A stretch of DNA of 64,000 nucleotides from positions 10,777,021 through 10,841,020 of the forward strand of contig OX387602.1 in the NCBI GenBank assembly GCA_947568835.1. Reading direction: 5' to 3'. Source of the DNA: Protonemura montana (lineage: Eukaryota; Arthropoda; Insecta; Plecoptera; Nemouridae). Positions 36,000-49,757 of the stretch are shown piece by piece. Within the stretch, counting starts at the first letter, position 1. Each line of letters opens with the position of its first letter. Under the pieces are notes generated by a model. It was not told where the DNA came from. It was given only the letters and a program-made list of their open reading frames with translations, and ran no database searches. The translations under genes and the position numbers were made by a program.

Positions 36000-37690
36000 T
36001 TTAACTTTCTGATAGACTAGAGGTAACCAAATCTGTCTTCATTAATTCTCTTTTAGTATCATCTAGATGCTATCTGTCTCGAGAACGAGCTCTGCGAACT
36101 GCCCTTGAAAATGTGCTCGAAAACTTGTTTGCAAGCTACTGTGGTTATAATAACAGAAGAAAGAATCTGGACCAGTTTCAAAAAGCAAAAGAAGTTGGTG
36201 TTTAATCTTACTCGATTATTATGCCAAGCACTCACTTTTCATTTCTTCTCGAGGCAAATTATTATCACGCGACCAGTTCATGCTCCATTGATTTTGTTTT
36301 ATTGCAAATATTAAGTACTTTTATTTTCGTAAATTAAATAGCACCATTATTAGGTAATAACAACGCAATTTACATACTAACTCAAGAGTTGCAGTGTCTC
36401 CAGTTTGCAAGGCGCCACGTTGTGTAGGCAAACTGCTCCACATCTCCACAAGTTTGTACTTCTGATTTATCTCATCGAAGCCCGCTGGACATATGGTGAA
36501 CCAGCACCGAGTCGAAATACAACCATGACTCGAAATTTGCATTCAATTAAAGTAATGGCCTATTTGAAAATATATTCACGCATTATTGCTTTCCCAAAAT
36601 ACACGCATGTTTCACTTTCCCATCCCATATTGTTTCGTAATTATTTTGATTTATTGTGCTTTGCTGAGTGGCTATAGCATATATATGATAAATTCGATAT
36701 CTTGCCTTTCAAATCTACTGATGAGATACGAAATTGAAAGTCATACAACTATCCCCGTTATACGAATATACTCTTTGATGGTCTTTTAAAGGTGCTTACA
36801 AACGTGGTGTGTGTCTTTATCAAGGATTAATACTACTGCTTTCATCATCACATCAGTATAAAACTCGATTAAAAATTCTATGAGATGCATTCGTGATTTG
36901 ATTTATAAATCTAAAAGTGAATGTCCAAAATTTTGTTCAGCGCCTTTATTGGTTAGCATGTGGATTTGTCGTATTACGCCTGAAGGCTTCATGGTTTAGG
37001 TTTCACAAAATTGTGCAAGTCCTCGTAACCAGACTATAATTTGGTCCTAGAGTATAATGTGATAAAGGTTAGAGGGTTCAAGGGAGCTTGTTGTTTGCAT
37101 TTACCCCTTTCTAATTAGCATATGTGCCGAAGCATCCACCACTAATACGTGACAGGAATTTGGTTACAAGCGAGCATCTCTGTACCGATTCAGATGGCCT
37201 GTATTGATTATCTCTGTTCTGGTTAACCTTGTTCAATTACCCCCGCTTTAGACGTAAACACACGAAAACTCAGCGGTGCGTTACGTACGTAGGCCAACAA
37301 AGAAATATGTTTAGAACTTCAGGAATTTATTTTGTATGCAAATTAATTTCTGATTACCTTGGTGCATTTGATGGACATGAATATTTTCTAGTATCCAGTG
37401 TCCACTAAAATAGAGGGTATTCAATATTCATTATAACTTTCTACTCATGAGGAACGACGGAATAAATTGACGTGTCAAATCATACCGTATATTGACTTTA
37501 ATGTATTCCATTTAATAGTAAGATTTAAAAAGCTGAATCTCTCCACTGTTATCAAAAATGATATGAGATAGAGGACCCAGAGGATTTTAAAGGAGCAAGC
37601 CCCGATACGATCTGTGTATGAATCCAACAACCTTCGATTGCACATTGACATCGAAAGATGAAGTTGATTGATCGGGCTTCAGCATCTGCA
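36000..37690. other. 3' flank of the dioxygenase-like gene
   Basis: No gene seen. A minus-strand polyadenylation hexamer (TTTATT on the plus strand) lies at 37326-37331, 360 bp after the stop codon of the upstream gene. Confidence 0.4.
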
Positions 37691-40600
37691 TCAGTGTTGG
37701 AAGCGACTTTTCAAGGCGGCAGATCGCTTACAGTTTCTTCCTCGAAGAACCATTCCTTGGCCAGGCGACTTATGGGCGACGGTCATAGGTTCGTCTTCCG
37801 CCGACATTGCCTAGTAGGGAAACACATCGTTCATAATCCTCGAGTACCTGCTCGGCATCGGGGAAAAGTCTCTGCTTTCGTTAAGTAAAACTGAGTTTTC
37901 TTCGTAGTTCATGGCGAAGGAAACTTCATTAGACTATTAAGTACTTTCCCCAGGATTTGTTTTCAAATAAAATGCGTATTGTTGTATATATTCTAAAATT
38001 AAATTACCTGTATCAGGAACATTCGCCGCATTCGGTCCGAAGTGTTCAAATAACTGCCATGAATCAGAAGGTAGGAGAAAATCACAACTTCACCCTTTTT
38101 TGCGGATATTGGAGTTGCATTTTCTAATGGAAACTTTTCCTGTTGAAAATAGATACCACGTTAACAATGTGATGATACATGAACAGTATCAAAGTGTAGC
38201 AGCCGTGTGTTGGCAATTACCTGGTCCAAAAAGTGATAATTCCCTTCATTCTCTTCAGCACCTTTGTCCTCTTGCGGTCCAAGCTTGTGAGACCCAGGAT
38301 AAACTGCAAGACCACCGTTTTCAGGAGTCGTGTCGTTCTTGAGTATCCATAGAGTCGTTCTTGAACGGGAAGTAATGATAATCCTGGAAAATATGTTGGC
38401 TTTTTATCGATACAAACGCTGCCGATGCTGGTTGCAAATACGATTGACGACCTTGAACTGAAAGTGAAAACTGAGAGAATGGTGTCTTTTTGATGGCAGT
38501 AACTACATCGAGGAATAATGTTTCCGCAATTTATCATGTCAATTTTCCGCTTCTTGCACTCCCTTGGCTGATGCGTATTTAGAATTGCCAAAAATGATTC
38601 ATAACCCGTTTGGCATGTCATTGTACTGCGTATTCCCAACATTTATCGCTTGTGACTTTTGAAATATGACTTTTGTCTTGGAAAGCTAATGCAGAAAATT
38701 CATCGACTGCTTTGAAACACATTCTGGAGCATATTAAAGGCAGCCTAGAAGTGGTTTAAAACATCGGAAAGTCGAAAAAGGCCAATTCCACCTGACAGGA
38801 GAGAAGACGATAAAAAAAATATTGAATACACAGCTGCTTGTGTAAATTAACTGATTCTCATGTGTATCTTATACGAAGATTCTAAGCTAGGCGGGAGAGG
38901 GTGTGTTTGTTAATATAACTAATTACTTTCATCGACAATTTCAGCCCTACGATCATGGAAATTAATTACAATTTGCGGTCTCTGATTTGGTACCTGATGC
39001 ATGAGGAATGGCGATCCATTCTCTGGTGGTTTGAGATGTGCCTTGGTGTGGTGTAACAAGATGATCGGAGTGTCCATCACGTCTTCCAGAGCATCCAGTA
39101 GTCGAGGGTGTGTCAGCAAGCTGCTGAACACCCCAGAGTGGAACTGGAGGTTGTGTATAGACTGCACGCACCTAAAACCGGCCAACTACCCGTTAGCTGT
39201 TACAGACAGTTCAGTGAGAGAACATACTTTTTCCGGCAAAGGCACCACCGGGAGTTTTGGGGTGAAATGCGGGCCAACTGTAGTTTTAAAAAACACTACA
39301 AATCATCTCCGCTGTTAACTGACCTTTTCATTTTGCTCTAAGTTTATTGACGTGCCAAGATGTTTTCTGAGAATTTGTATCCCTATTTTAACAATCTTGG
39401 GAATTATTTTGCAGATACACTAAGAATTTTGAAATTCCCTTACTAATATCATAACTGATATTTCATCCATAAGTTGGTAGCAATGCTGACCAAGGGGCAG
39501 TCCTTGGGCTGATATCTTTCCTCGCTGGTTCGACTGTTTATACTGTAATCTATCAGTACCATCTATCCTCTGAGCTATAATCTATCATACCTCTGATATG
39601 CCTACAGAGCATGTCTACCAATTACCAGCGGCTTCATCATCTCTGGCAAAAATAAGTTGTCTTCTTATAGTTACTGTAATTATCTACTTATAAAACATGG
39701 TGCCTCTACCGTCCAGCAGAATGGAACTGAAGATTGTGAGTTGATTGAACTTTTAAAAAAAGAATACTGCTCTGATTCAAATTTACATCGTTGCAAAAAT
39801 TTAAAGACAAGAATTTATACACAGATTCATTTCATCTGCGAAAATTTAATACAATATTATACATCTACATGAACACAAAATTTCTATCTCGTAAACTATT
39901 CGAGGGAATCATGATCTTATTGTACAAAGATTCTAGGGATCTTAATGGATTCATAAAATTAGATATAAAGTTACAATTAAGTTCAAACTTGAGTAGGTAA
40001 TTTGTTTTTGTATTTCAACTCTAGAAAGGCAACAACCGGAAAGACTAAACGTGTGTCTGATGATAATACACGAGTTTCTGATAAAATGCTCTGCACGAGT
40101 TTCGTTTCTATAAAAGAGAATTTTATCGTTTGGCAAATGTTGGTATTAAAATTGCTTCCAGACCTGCACATAAATACGTGTAACTCTGCTCTGCATGCGG
40201 TCATTTTTGTACCTTATTCTCTTTGTTACATAGCGTTCGATTCGATGGATGGAACAAGACGATGCATAATAATGGAGAGCAGACCTCTTACCATAGGTCT
40301 TGCGATAGAGATAGAAATAGAGAAAGAGAGAGACTTTGGACACATCTGTACTTGATGCAAATGCAAGTGAAATGCCGGTACGTATAGCGCAAATAGAACT
40401 TGCCTGGTGTCCGCATTCGCTATTTTCTTCGTTTTCAGGCAGAAAGAAAGTTGAAAGATGTTACGCCTAAATGAAACCGCTCGCTAAATAAGTTGCATTG
40501 TTGCTTTGCGATACGTTCAACCATTACTTAACACTAAATTGAGTTATTTTTTTTCATCGAATCTGTTTATTACAAAAGCTACAGGTAAATTTGATAGAAA

Positions 40601-40823
40601 TTGTAGGTAAGCTTACACTGACAGACGTTAGGTTAGTTGCTTTCTTCATAGGGTCGCCTTTCCATGTTGCTTCTATGTCATTTTGAAGTCCTTCTTTGTT
40701 CTTCCTTGAAAATAACTCATTGTACTCGTCTGAGACTGTTTCAATTTCTGATTTAGAGAAAATGTTGTCGAGTTTCACAAAGCCATTTTCTTTGTAGAAC
40801 GTCTTTTGTTCTGGAGTTAACAT
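37691..40823 (-). CDS. Phytanoyl-CoA dioxygenase family protein, exon 3 out of frame
   Basis: Members are Fe(II)/2-oxoglutarate-dependent oxygenases. Exons on the minus strand: 40823-40617, 39161-38994, 38383-38221, 38139-38008, 37810-37691, each with GT-AG borders. Exon 1 starts MLTPEQKTFYKENGFVKLDN and has EATWKGD. Exon 2 gives SIHNLQFHSGVF and LLHHTKAHLKPPENGSPF, ending MHQ, completed by D from exon 3 to give the iron-binding HxD (His124, Asp126). Exon 3 has DYHYFPFKNDS and TTPENGGLAVYPGSHKLGP. Exon 4 carries the distal His (FSYLLIHGS). Exon 5 has SPGQGMVLRG. Exons 1, 2, 4 and 5 are multiples of three; exon 3 is 163 bp, and its two halves lie in different frames around 38345, with about four residues apparently missing. 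Either the gene is recently inactivated or the assembly has lost bases. Confidence 0.82.
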
Positions 40824-41882
40824 TTTCTACTTTTTATGATGCAGTTTCGTTGAGACAGCGAGCAAAAATGTGCATAGTGCAAGTAGTAGTCACACATAGT
40901 CTGACATAGAAATCAGTAGATAACAAGAAAATTAATAGATAAGAATAAAAAATAATTATAAGATAGGAGAAGAGAAAAGAAAATAAAAAATAAATAAAAG
41001 AATCGATTAATTTATTCATCAGAGTAGGTGTTACAACTTTTACTAGTTACTTTACACTTGCTAGTTACTGCCTTTCTGATCGATCTTCTCACTTCTTGTA
41101 CTTTAATAGTGGGGTTAACGCAAAAATAACTGTAAGAAAAAGAAAACTCAATCTGTTTTCGTAATGACCTATTGATAACCCATTGCGTACATCGGAGAAC
41201 CGATTCGATTCGACATCAAGTTCCATCGTTCTCTAGGTGTTATGATTGTAATTTCGTTCCTCAGCGAGTTTTAATATTTTCCAGCTTATCCGGTATGTCC
41301 CGTCTGTATATGTTGTAAAATACCCTACTTTACTTGAGAGCTGGCGTTCAGCATCATATCCCATTAATGACCTAACAGAACAGGTGCTAATGAAGTAATA
41401 TATGGTAATGCGTTATATGTTCACGTAAGACGAAAATGCAAAGAAACTTCAGAGCCAAACATAAATTTATTCTCTGGAAAAAGTTAATTTTGTATATGTT
41501 AGCTCGAGTACTTTTTCATAAAGTAAATAGCAACATCAAATTGAACAACTCGAAACCTGACAGATAAGATGTACCTTTTTTGCCTCCTTGCCTTACCACC
41601 CTTCTACTACCGGGTTATTTTATAGATTGTCAAACGAATCTCACATCTATGCTTGATCTCGTTATTTTTGATTATCGCAGGCGTCTTTCCAATCCCGGGC
41701 GAACCTGATACTATAGCTCTAACATTAATCTCATCTAAAGCTGATATTGGATTTTCTTTTTTCACGTACAAGACATCTTTCCAGCTGGTAGCTTCGACGC
41801 TCAGCTCCCCTCACCTCCTGCCTCACTCCCCTCCCGTGCTCCAGAGTCAGAATCATCCAGAACTACGCTACAGGTTCTCATA

Positions 41883-41903
41883 TGACGTCACTTGGCGGGA
41901 AAA
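41883..41903. promoter_or_regulatory. CRE plus E2F-like site
   Basis: TGACGTCA (41883-41890) is followed by TTGGCGGGAAAA (41892-41903), an E2F consensus match. They lie about 1.06 kb upstream of the dioxygenase-like start codon, so they could belong to its promoter or to an unseen transcript. Confidence 0.3.
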
Positions 41904-44900
41904 CTTCCATTGGATGCTGGGGTATTGATCATTCTCTCTCCCTTTCCGTTATCCAAGAGATGTTATGAAACGCATGAATTAATCTCTAGTGCTTTCTTGC
42001 TCTTATCAAAGGGTTCTAGAATTTTCCATGCTTCCGTCATACATGGGTAAGCAGAGAGCTGCTGAAAGGTAAGGTCTGATCCACTTACGCTTTGCGAATT
42101 GCGTCACGTTGCATTAGGACCAATAAAAATTTATGTGCGATATTTTACGCAATGCTTCAAGTAGGTAGGCGACTTTTTTTGTGATCTGATAAAAATCGTG
42201 AAATGTTTTCCTTCGGGTCTGAGACAATGACGGACAGATAAGTAATTGGACTAAGTAGCTCCTGTCTCTTTATTAATAACAATTATTCTTTATATCTAGC
42301 TTGGTTGGCGATAGGGCACACTTTCAAGTTTCAATACCCGATCATGTCATGATAAAGACATTTGATTTGCACGAAATGGGAGTCGTAAAACTTAGGCCTG
42401 ATTGTGTCGGTTTTTAATCGAACAATGACTGCCAGTTGGTCGTATAGCGTAAGTACCGATACCTCATGGTGATGCGTTTATCAATTATTCAATCACACGT
42501 CAGGACAATGACAGTTCAGTACAATGACTCCTAAACGAAATGCACTCACGCAGCTGATTTTTTAAATGTTTCTGTCATCGCTTAGTAATTTATATGTCTT
42601 GCAATGAGGGGTGACATGGCATTCATTATCGATTGCGATGTGACCAACAAGTATGATTTAACTCGGAAAAATAAAGCTCCACCCCAAATTCCTTCCATAA
42701 TAAACAATCACGTCCAAAGTAAGTAACCATCAGGTAGCTGAAGATAGCAAAAACCTGCCACTATAAAAAAAATTCCACCGTGGAAGAATGTAAAACGCAA
42801 TACTTCTGGAAAATCACTGAACAAAAACAAATTATCAATTGGAAAGCTTTGTGTCTCTGACGTAACCTCGAGAACATTCTATTGATGTGACATATTTACT
42901 CCAGTATATATTCTTCCTCTTTCGAGCTGGAACCTAATGGGCCAGCAAGTAGCTACCACCCACGCAAGGCAACTCCTCTCCTTATCTGAATGTAACAGAG
43001 TCTCCGCTGGGTGACGTCACGGCGTAGTAGGTACGTCAGAGGGGGGCGCGAGCTGAGGGTGCAATCAATGAATGAGAGCTATGCAGCTAAGCCTGGAGAC
43101 ACCCCCGCATTCACACAGCAGTGGTTTATGTGCTAAACACGTCGATCATAATCACTGACACCCCCGCATTTGGTTGCCGGTGATTACAGTAATGACCTAC
43201 ACACTTTTAAATTGAGAATCATCAGTGATTTGCAAATATTTCCGTGGTTATATTCACTGGAATGTGGTGACTTTAGTGACGGATGGGGACGGGTCAAACC
43301 TTTAAAAGCTTACGTTTACTAAACCTCGGTGCTGTCAAAGCGTGGATACACATTTAATGCTTTACGTTATTTTTCATCTCTATGTTGAGAAAAAGCGTAA
43401 ATATTTTTGTATATTTCTGTGAATCTTTGCGGCAGAATCCAAACAGCTGCAGTTGGTATTAAATTGCACTAATCTGGCAGTGGCAGAATTTATAATTTGT
43501 TTAATTTTGATGTCGTTGACAATAACTGTAACCAAATAGGAAGCAAATCCCCTAGGTTCTGACACAAACCGACAACCTGTGGTCAGTAATTGTTCAAATG
43601 CAGATAGACCTTTGTAATGTGAAGTCCGCAACCCCCCTCACCATGTAGTTTCAAATTGCTGCACTGTCGTCACCGACGCCCACCTCAAATCGCACGTAGT
43701 GGACGTAGGTAAACATCGCAGTTACGTAGACACCCTCGTTGATTTAGATTTATAGCTCTTGTTGATTCTTTCATTCTGGCACTCGAAGGATTGTGAAGGG
43801 ACTGTCGCCACGCTGGTGACATAGCCAGAGGGTCGTCTAACAGGTCACAGGGGATGATGAATGGTGTACGGGCACTTATAACAAGTACCTGAATGCAATC
43901 AGGTTATTGTGTTACTAATTACTTATTAATTATAATCAAAGGCAACTAACGTTATGCTGTATGTACGGAGAGATGTTAATATATTATGTCATTTGGACAT
44001 TCTGGCCGCCCTACCTGAATCGAAACATGAGGTGTGATTAAAATACAATTAATTATAGTTTTGCAACTGTGTGAAAACAAGTTGATTTTTTTTAAACCAA
44101 ATCGTATATGTCTACTTCGGTGTGTTAATTTAATCAATCGCTCTTAATCTTCGTCACTTTATAGGTTAATTATGTGATGCTAAACATTTCATGTAAAAGG
44201 GTGCGCACTACCAAGGTAAAACAAAAAACCTATTCCACAGAAATTCAGCAAACATTTTGCAAGCATGTGCCATAACGAATGGTCAATTTAAATGTTGAGT
44301 TCCTAGAAAATTCAGTTCCTGTTTGACAGTAACCTTGTTAAAAAAATTACAAATTCCTTTTCTAGATATTCAATCTGTTTTCATGAGTGACAAACATAAC
44401 ATGCCACTGACAATTTAGCTTCACATATATGTAGTTGACTTGTGTTAAAAATACAATAGCATCCAGTACCATCGCGTCAATTCACTGAAAATAATGTTAA
44501 TTAAAAGTTAATTAAGATCGAACAATGACATGTGCTGCTGAGTCCACGTGACCTTCCTTGTTTGAATGACGCGGGTAGATAACGACCGACATGAGCGTCA
44601 TTTGCGTCATTCAGCTTTGATCGCCGCCGTTGAAGTGTACCTTTACCAAAGCCTATACCGGTAGCAATAGGCTACCGGTAACACTTTCTTCTCTTGTCCC
44701 TGGCATGGACTCTCTTATCAATCAATGTGGGTGGTTAGTGTGGGTGAAATTGCTAGTCATTTGGGTGTGACTTATATTTCTATTCGTGGAACGTAGATTT
44801 ATTGTTTTTGACAAAAATACTTTTTCGAAGTTGGTGCATTTTTGTATCGGTTATCGATTTGTTGGTTTGGTCGTTTAGATTTTGTTCTGAAATGGATCGT

Positions 44901-47700
44901 GATCTGAGTAACTATCATTGAATTCACGTGGAAATGCGCTGAGAGTGGAAAACTTGAACGATTTATGATCTCGGTTGAAATAACAATATTTTCTATAGTT
45001 TTCACACTATTTTCCTAACTAAAGACCAAGAAGGTTCTATTATAATCTGTATTTCGAAGAGCATACACAAATTACGTTAGACCAAACGTAGTTTCGCAGC
45101 CATATGGACATTGACCTTTATTTTCCGCAGAAATCACTGAAAAGTGTTCATAATTAATCACAAATAATCAAGGGGAAATGTATTTTTACGCTATTTTCAA
45201 GTATTTTGAAACCTCTTGGAAGTTGAACCCTGTTGTAAAAAAAAAGAGGACAGTTGGAAAATGAAAAGGTATGCAAATAAATATATCAAATAATCTTTTG
45301 TATCAATGGCGCATATTTGTGATAACCAGGATTGTATTTATAAAATCCGTGGTGCAGAGTGGTTTTCTTTTCTTTCAGGGAGAGCTATCGTGGATAGCGT
45401 TAGTGTACTTAGTGAGGAGATAGGTAATCTGACAATACAGGGTGGTCACAATTCAATCTAACTCATTCATGCCAATATCCCGTACGATCTATTTAATTGT
45501 ATGTGTCTAATCACATTATCATCTTCCCTCCGCTGCATTCTGGGAGTGGATTACAACTGGAAATAAACGACTCGTAAGGGAAATAAATTTAGAGACGATT
45601 TACAATCGATTCAGTATAAATTATTATGTAATATTCCGACTTAAGTAATGTTGTCCAATATTAGATAAAAAGGTATCGTGTAAGTCTAAGCATGACTGTG
45701 ACTGTGGAGATTACTTTTTGGCTGGCAGATGCATTTTTATCCATATATTGTCATACTGGAATGCTTAGAACATTCTTAAGCGTCAGTTAAGCCTCTATGC
45801 TAGCAGAGGTTCACCCTGTCAGACTTTTGGGGTTTGAAAATTATTCGAAAATATCTGAAGAAAACAGTGCATAGGAAAAGACTGTGGTCATGGTTACTAC
45901 TTTTGTTTAGCTTATCACAAACACAAAAGTTTCACGCAAAGTTTTCAATTATGTGAATTTTTATCCCATATTAAAACTCTCCCCGACCCTGTTTCCAAAT
46001 ATATATATTTTTTAAATTAGATACACTCTTTTGATACACTCTTCCTTTCTATAGACTGATTTTTTTTAATATTCTTTTGAATAAAAAGTCTGACCCAAAA
46101 AGTCCTCCAAAAGTGTGACCACGTGGGCCTCCTCTAGAATAGGGGTTAATCAGTATCTTCATTTCGGACGATACCCGTGTACCCTGTAACATTCCGTTGC
46201 ATACTCTGTCTATCGCAGAGATTTGTGTCAATCGGTGCATTAGTTCAAATAAATAAATGTCACGATAATGAAAGGCATTTTGCAAATGATTTCACGTTAT
46301 TTATAAATGATTCAGTGATGAAATAGAATGTCAAATGCGAATCGGGCCTAGAATTGCGATCGAAGCGAGAGGCGACAGTAGAATTATCATGAAAATAAGT
46401 TTAGTGCACTGCATGGCTCGTTATTTCAGTCAAGGTATTTTCCACTCGCATGGCGTCAGTCAGTCAGTAGACCGATAGTTATTCAGATGTTGAAAATCGA
46501 ATAAATTCCTAATGAATTATTACATGCTCAATGAGCAGCTTAGTGCATTTGTCGCGACTGATAGTTTCGTTTCGAATTACGTTTCCTTCCTGGGTTATTA
46601 GGTTTGTCGGTTGGTATTACTGCTAGCAAAATATGTTTCGATAATAATTTTTATAACCACCATTATTTTAAAACCATCTTTGGAGCGGTGCTGTTAGCTC
46701 CGAAAAAAATAAAAACTAATGCGCGAATATGCTATTATTTTAATGCTTTCTTAGTGCCTATGAAAAACCTGCTTTCCTTGAGATTGTTATTTTTTAGTTA
46801 CCATCCCCATTAATTGACCATGTATGAGATACACCCAAAACAAAGGACCGTTAGTTTTTATGGTAGACATAATTTGGCCGCCTCTTGTACAAGTGTAGTT
46901 ATGCAGATAGTCGATTTCTTCAGACTGTTTCATTCGTTTTGGGAAAATTAATTACACTACAGCGAAAGTCAATTTCGAATCAAAATAATGTGATACTTGA
47001 AATAAAAATAAAAAACACTTGTGTTTCTTGACTCATTTCTCGCATTATGTTTTCTCTCAAAAATGAAGAATTCTTACGTGCAGGTACCGAGCAGAACGAC
47101 CTTGATAGTTGAAGATCCCGCGCCATGACACTAGAAAATCTCCTTGGGCTAAAATATTGCATGTCAATAAAGAAAAGTGGTTTAAAAGAGACTTTAAAAA
47201 TAGGTAAGCATTTTAAGAATAGCCCGTTGAAGCAGAGTCGTTGAAGGGGTAGTATACTTGAGGAATGCAGAGTAAATTCTTTCCTATCTTTCCTGTTTTC
47301 TACTGGGATGCGATCTCTTTTTTATTGCACAAACCCACATTTTTCTTATGAAGACTTACACGGAGTACTGGACATGGAGATGCAATTTAGAGTGATTACT
47401 CACAGATAGAATATTAATAGAAAAGTTAACATCGTGCAATAGACGAACAGGGCATACTGCAAATAAAACAAGCACGGATTTCAGAACAGTGACCCAAATC
47501 TGTTAAAGTAATCAGTGAGACCTTTGTTTGTGCTAACTCAGCAAGTCTCCATACATTTTCATCGGCTGTAGTTACCCGAATCGAACAGAATCTGAGAAGG
47601 ACAGCAACTGCGGTCTCCTCTATACTAACTCATTTGACCTACAATATGTAATTTTGCAGTTTCGCGAGACGTCTCGCCACTGGCCCCCCCGCGTACGCAC
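41904..47700. other. gene-poor region
   Basis: Nearly 6 kb with no supported gene. It contains a CRE (TGACGTCA, 43012-43019), a direct repeat GACACCCCCGCATT at 43098-43111 and 43157-43170 (59 bp apart), and the hairpin at 44656. The rest is AT-rich with chance open frames only. Confidence 0.45.
44656..44680. repeat. 10-bp perfect hairpin
   Basis: TACCGGTAGC and GCTACCGGTA pair exactly across the loop AATAG. Confidence 0.8.
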
Positions 47701-47750
47701 TTGACGCGAGGCGCGTGTTTCACCAGACGTGCGTGGGACACATGCAGCTC

Positions 47751-47867
47751 ATGGCGGCGCCTAGGCGACGGCATCGGCGTCGCCGACGTCGGTTACGCGG
47801 CGACCGGAATCGACGGTGTCAGCTTATAATCCAGCGAGTAGAAAGCTATTTCCCTACACGCCGATGA
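47751..47867 (+). CDS. doubtful small Arg-rich open frame
   Basis: A 38-codon ATG frame beginning MAAPRRRHRRRRRRLRGD, in a strikingly CpG-rich 150-bp patch within AT-rich DNA. The Arg codons come largely from CGN-rich, partly palindromic sequence (GGCGTCGCCGACGTCGG), so the protein may be an accident of base composition. A protamine-like basic peptide or the start of a spliced gene are alternatives. No donor or upstream evidence decides this. Confidence 0.15.
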   Translation: MAAPRRRHRRRRRRLRGDRNRRCQLIIQRVESYFPTRR

Positions 47868-49757
47868 ACATTGATCATATTTGACTGTTTTTTTTTTGGC
47901 TGATGATAGTTAGCAAACTAAAGGACCGTTAATTTCTTAAACAGCTGTTGCAATACTGAGTCTTTGTCACGTGTCTCTGAGACTCTTCCAACACGTACAC
48001 GAAACGGGCAGCATTGACAAAGTAATAAATCACCATCAAACACCTGTTGCTCGAAACTTTAAAGAGATATCAAATTTATGGATCTGAATCTCCTTAATTA
48101 CTGTCAAGACTTCATCAAAGTTACAATTATTTCCTAAGCCAATCTGGCTTAACTAACCTTTCTTGTTGGAACGTGTGTTCAACCACATTCAAATGACCAA
48201 TAGAACCAAAAGAACAAACTGTTGTGGTTAAACCTACCTGTGTTAAAATGGTATGGTGGCCTTGTGAAAAAAAATCAAGATCAAACCAACGCTAGCTCTG
48301 TGGCCTAAAATGCAGGAATGACAACGCCCTGACACCTAGGTAAGTACAACTTTAACTGCTCAAACATAAAAACTGGATAATGTAAAGGGGATTTTTTTTA
48401 TAGGTAAGGCACCTAATTTTTTTGCACCGATCTTTCCTGTGTTGGGGAAAGCGCGATTGCATCTCGACGTACTGCTGAAAGGAAATATATCATGTTCAAA
48501 GAGGAGATGGTGCAAATATATTTTCACTTTTATATTGATAAGACTATATGCTACTAAACATAAAACAATAAAGGTATCTCGGCAGTCAGCACGATGGATA
48601 TGTCACCAAGAAAAGAAACTTTTGATATAATCTGTTTCTCCATGCTGATTCCTTGTAGTTTCTTCATAACAAGATGCTGTGGTTCTAGGGGTACCTTAAG
48701 AAATACAAGCCGTTGATCAACCTCGATAGTGTGGATATTGTGGAGCGGCCATTGCCATATTCGGCGAGTGGACACCATAGAACGGACGCGAACATGTGTT
48801 CAATCGATACAGCGCATTTCAAAGAGAGAAAGAATTTTGAATAACTCTTTTTGCAAAGTGAACGTTTAAAAAGCAACGTTTAAGTTTTTTTTAATAGTTG
48901 ACCGTTTGACATTTGGTCTGTGAAATTTCTGAAACATGACGGAAAAGGAAGAAGGAAGAAAACCTAACGTAATAATTACAGTATCGACATCGAAAAAAAG
49001 CAATGAAAGCTGGGCGTCAGATCATTTTGTTCTCAACGTAAAAGTGGCAAAAGTCTGCCTTTCTATAAAAATCTGTGTTAAAACTGTTTCGACGATGTAA
49101 TTACTTGATTGCTCTTCCTGATTTGATTTAATTAGTACAGGGCATAGACATATTATTTGTTAGCACGCTTAAAAAACCAGGATCATACGAGAGTCACGCA
49201 TTACATGACACGCAACGTTGGTCTCAGAGCTGTGTTTGCATTGACGCACATCGACGCATGTGTGTATTCTGAATTCTGATTGAAATTCCTTGGGCTTATC
49301 GGCAATTTACATAATTTTATTTTTATAAATATTCTCTGGGGGCATCATTTAAAGACAGAAATATAATCTTGTATTATGTAGGCTTGCCTTTTTTGCAAGA
49401 ATTAATCGAGCTGTGTAACTTTTTTTGGTTTATATCACCGATTTATTGTCTTAAAACAATGTTAACCTCTTGTACTACTGCTTTAATTATAGAATGCTTT
49501 TCTATGTTGCTTCTGCCTTACGTGTTTTGCTCGTTCTGTGGGGAAAATCTCATAGAGTTTTTTTTTTCGCAAAGATGAAGAAACTAATTTTAACACGCTA
49601 CTTTTAAATCACTGTAGAAGTACATCTCTTATAATGTATTCAGTTTTAATGAACATAAATGTCATGTAGGTAAATACTGCACTTTTCGACAGTTGAAAAA
49701 AAATCCAATAAAAACATGTTGACATGGCTACATAGCTATTTACATTTTTCAGAGTGT

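Noticed and set aside
38217-38642. 141-codon minus-strand frame
   Set aside because: It reads exon 3 of the dioxygenase-like gene in the wrong frame and continues into intron; the conserved YPGSHKLGP lies in another frame.
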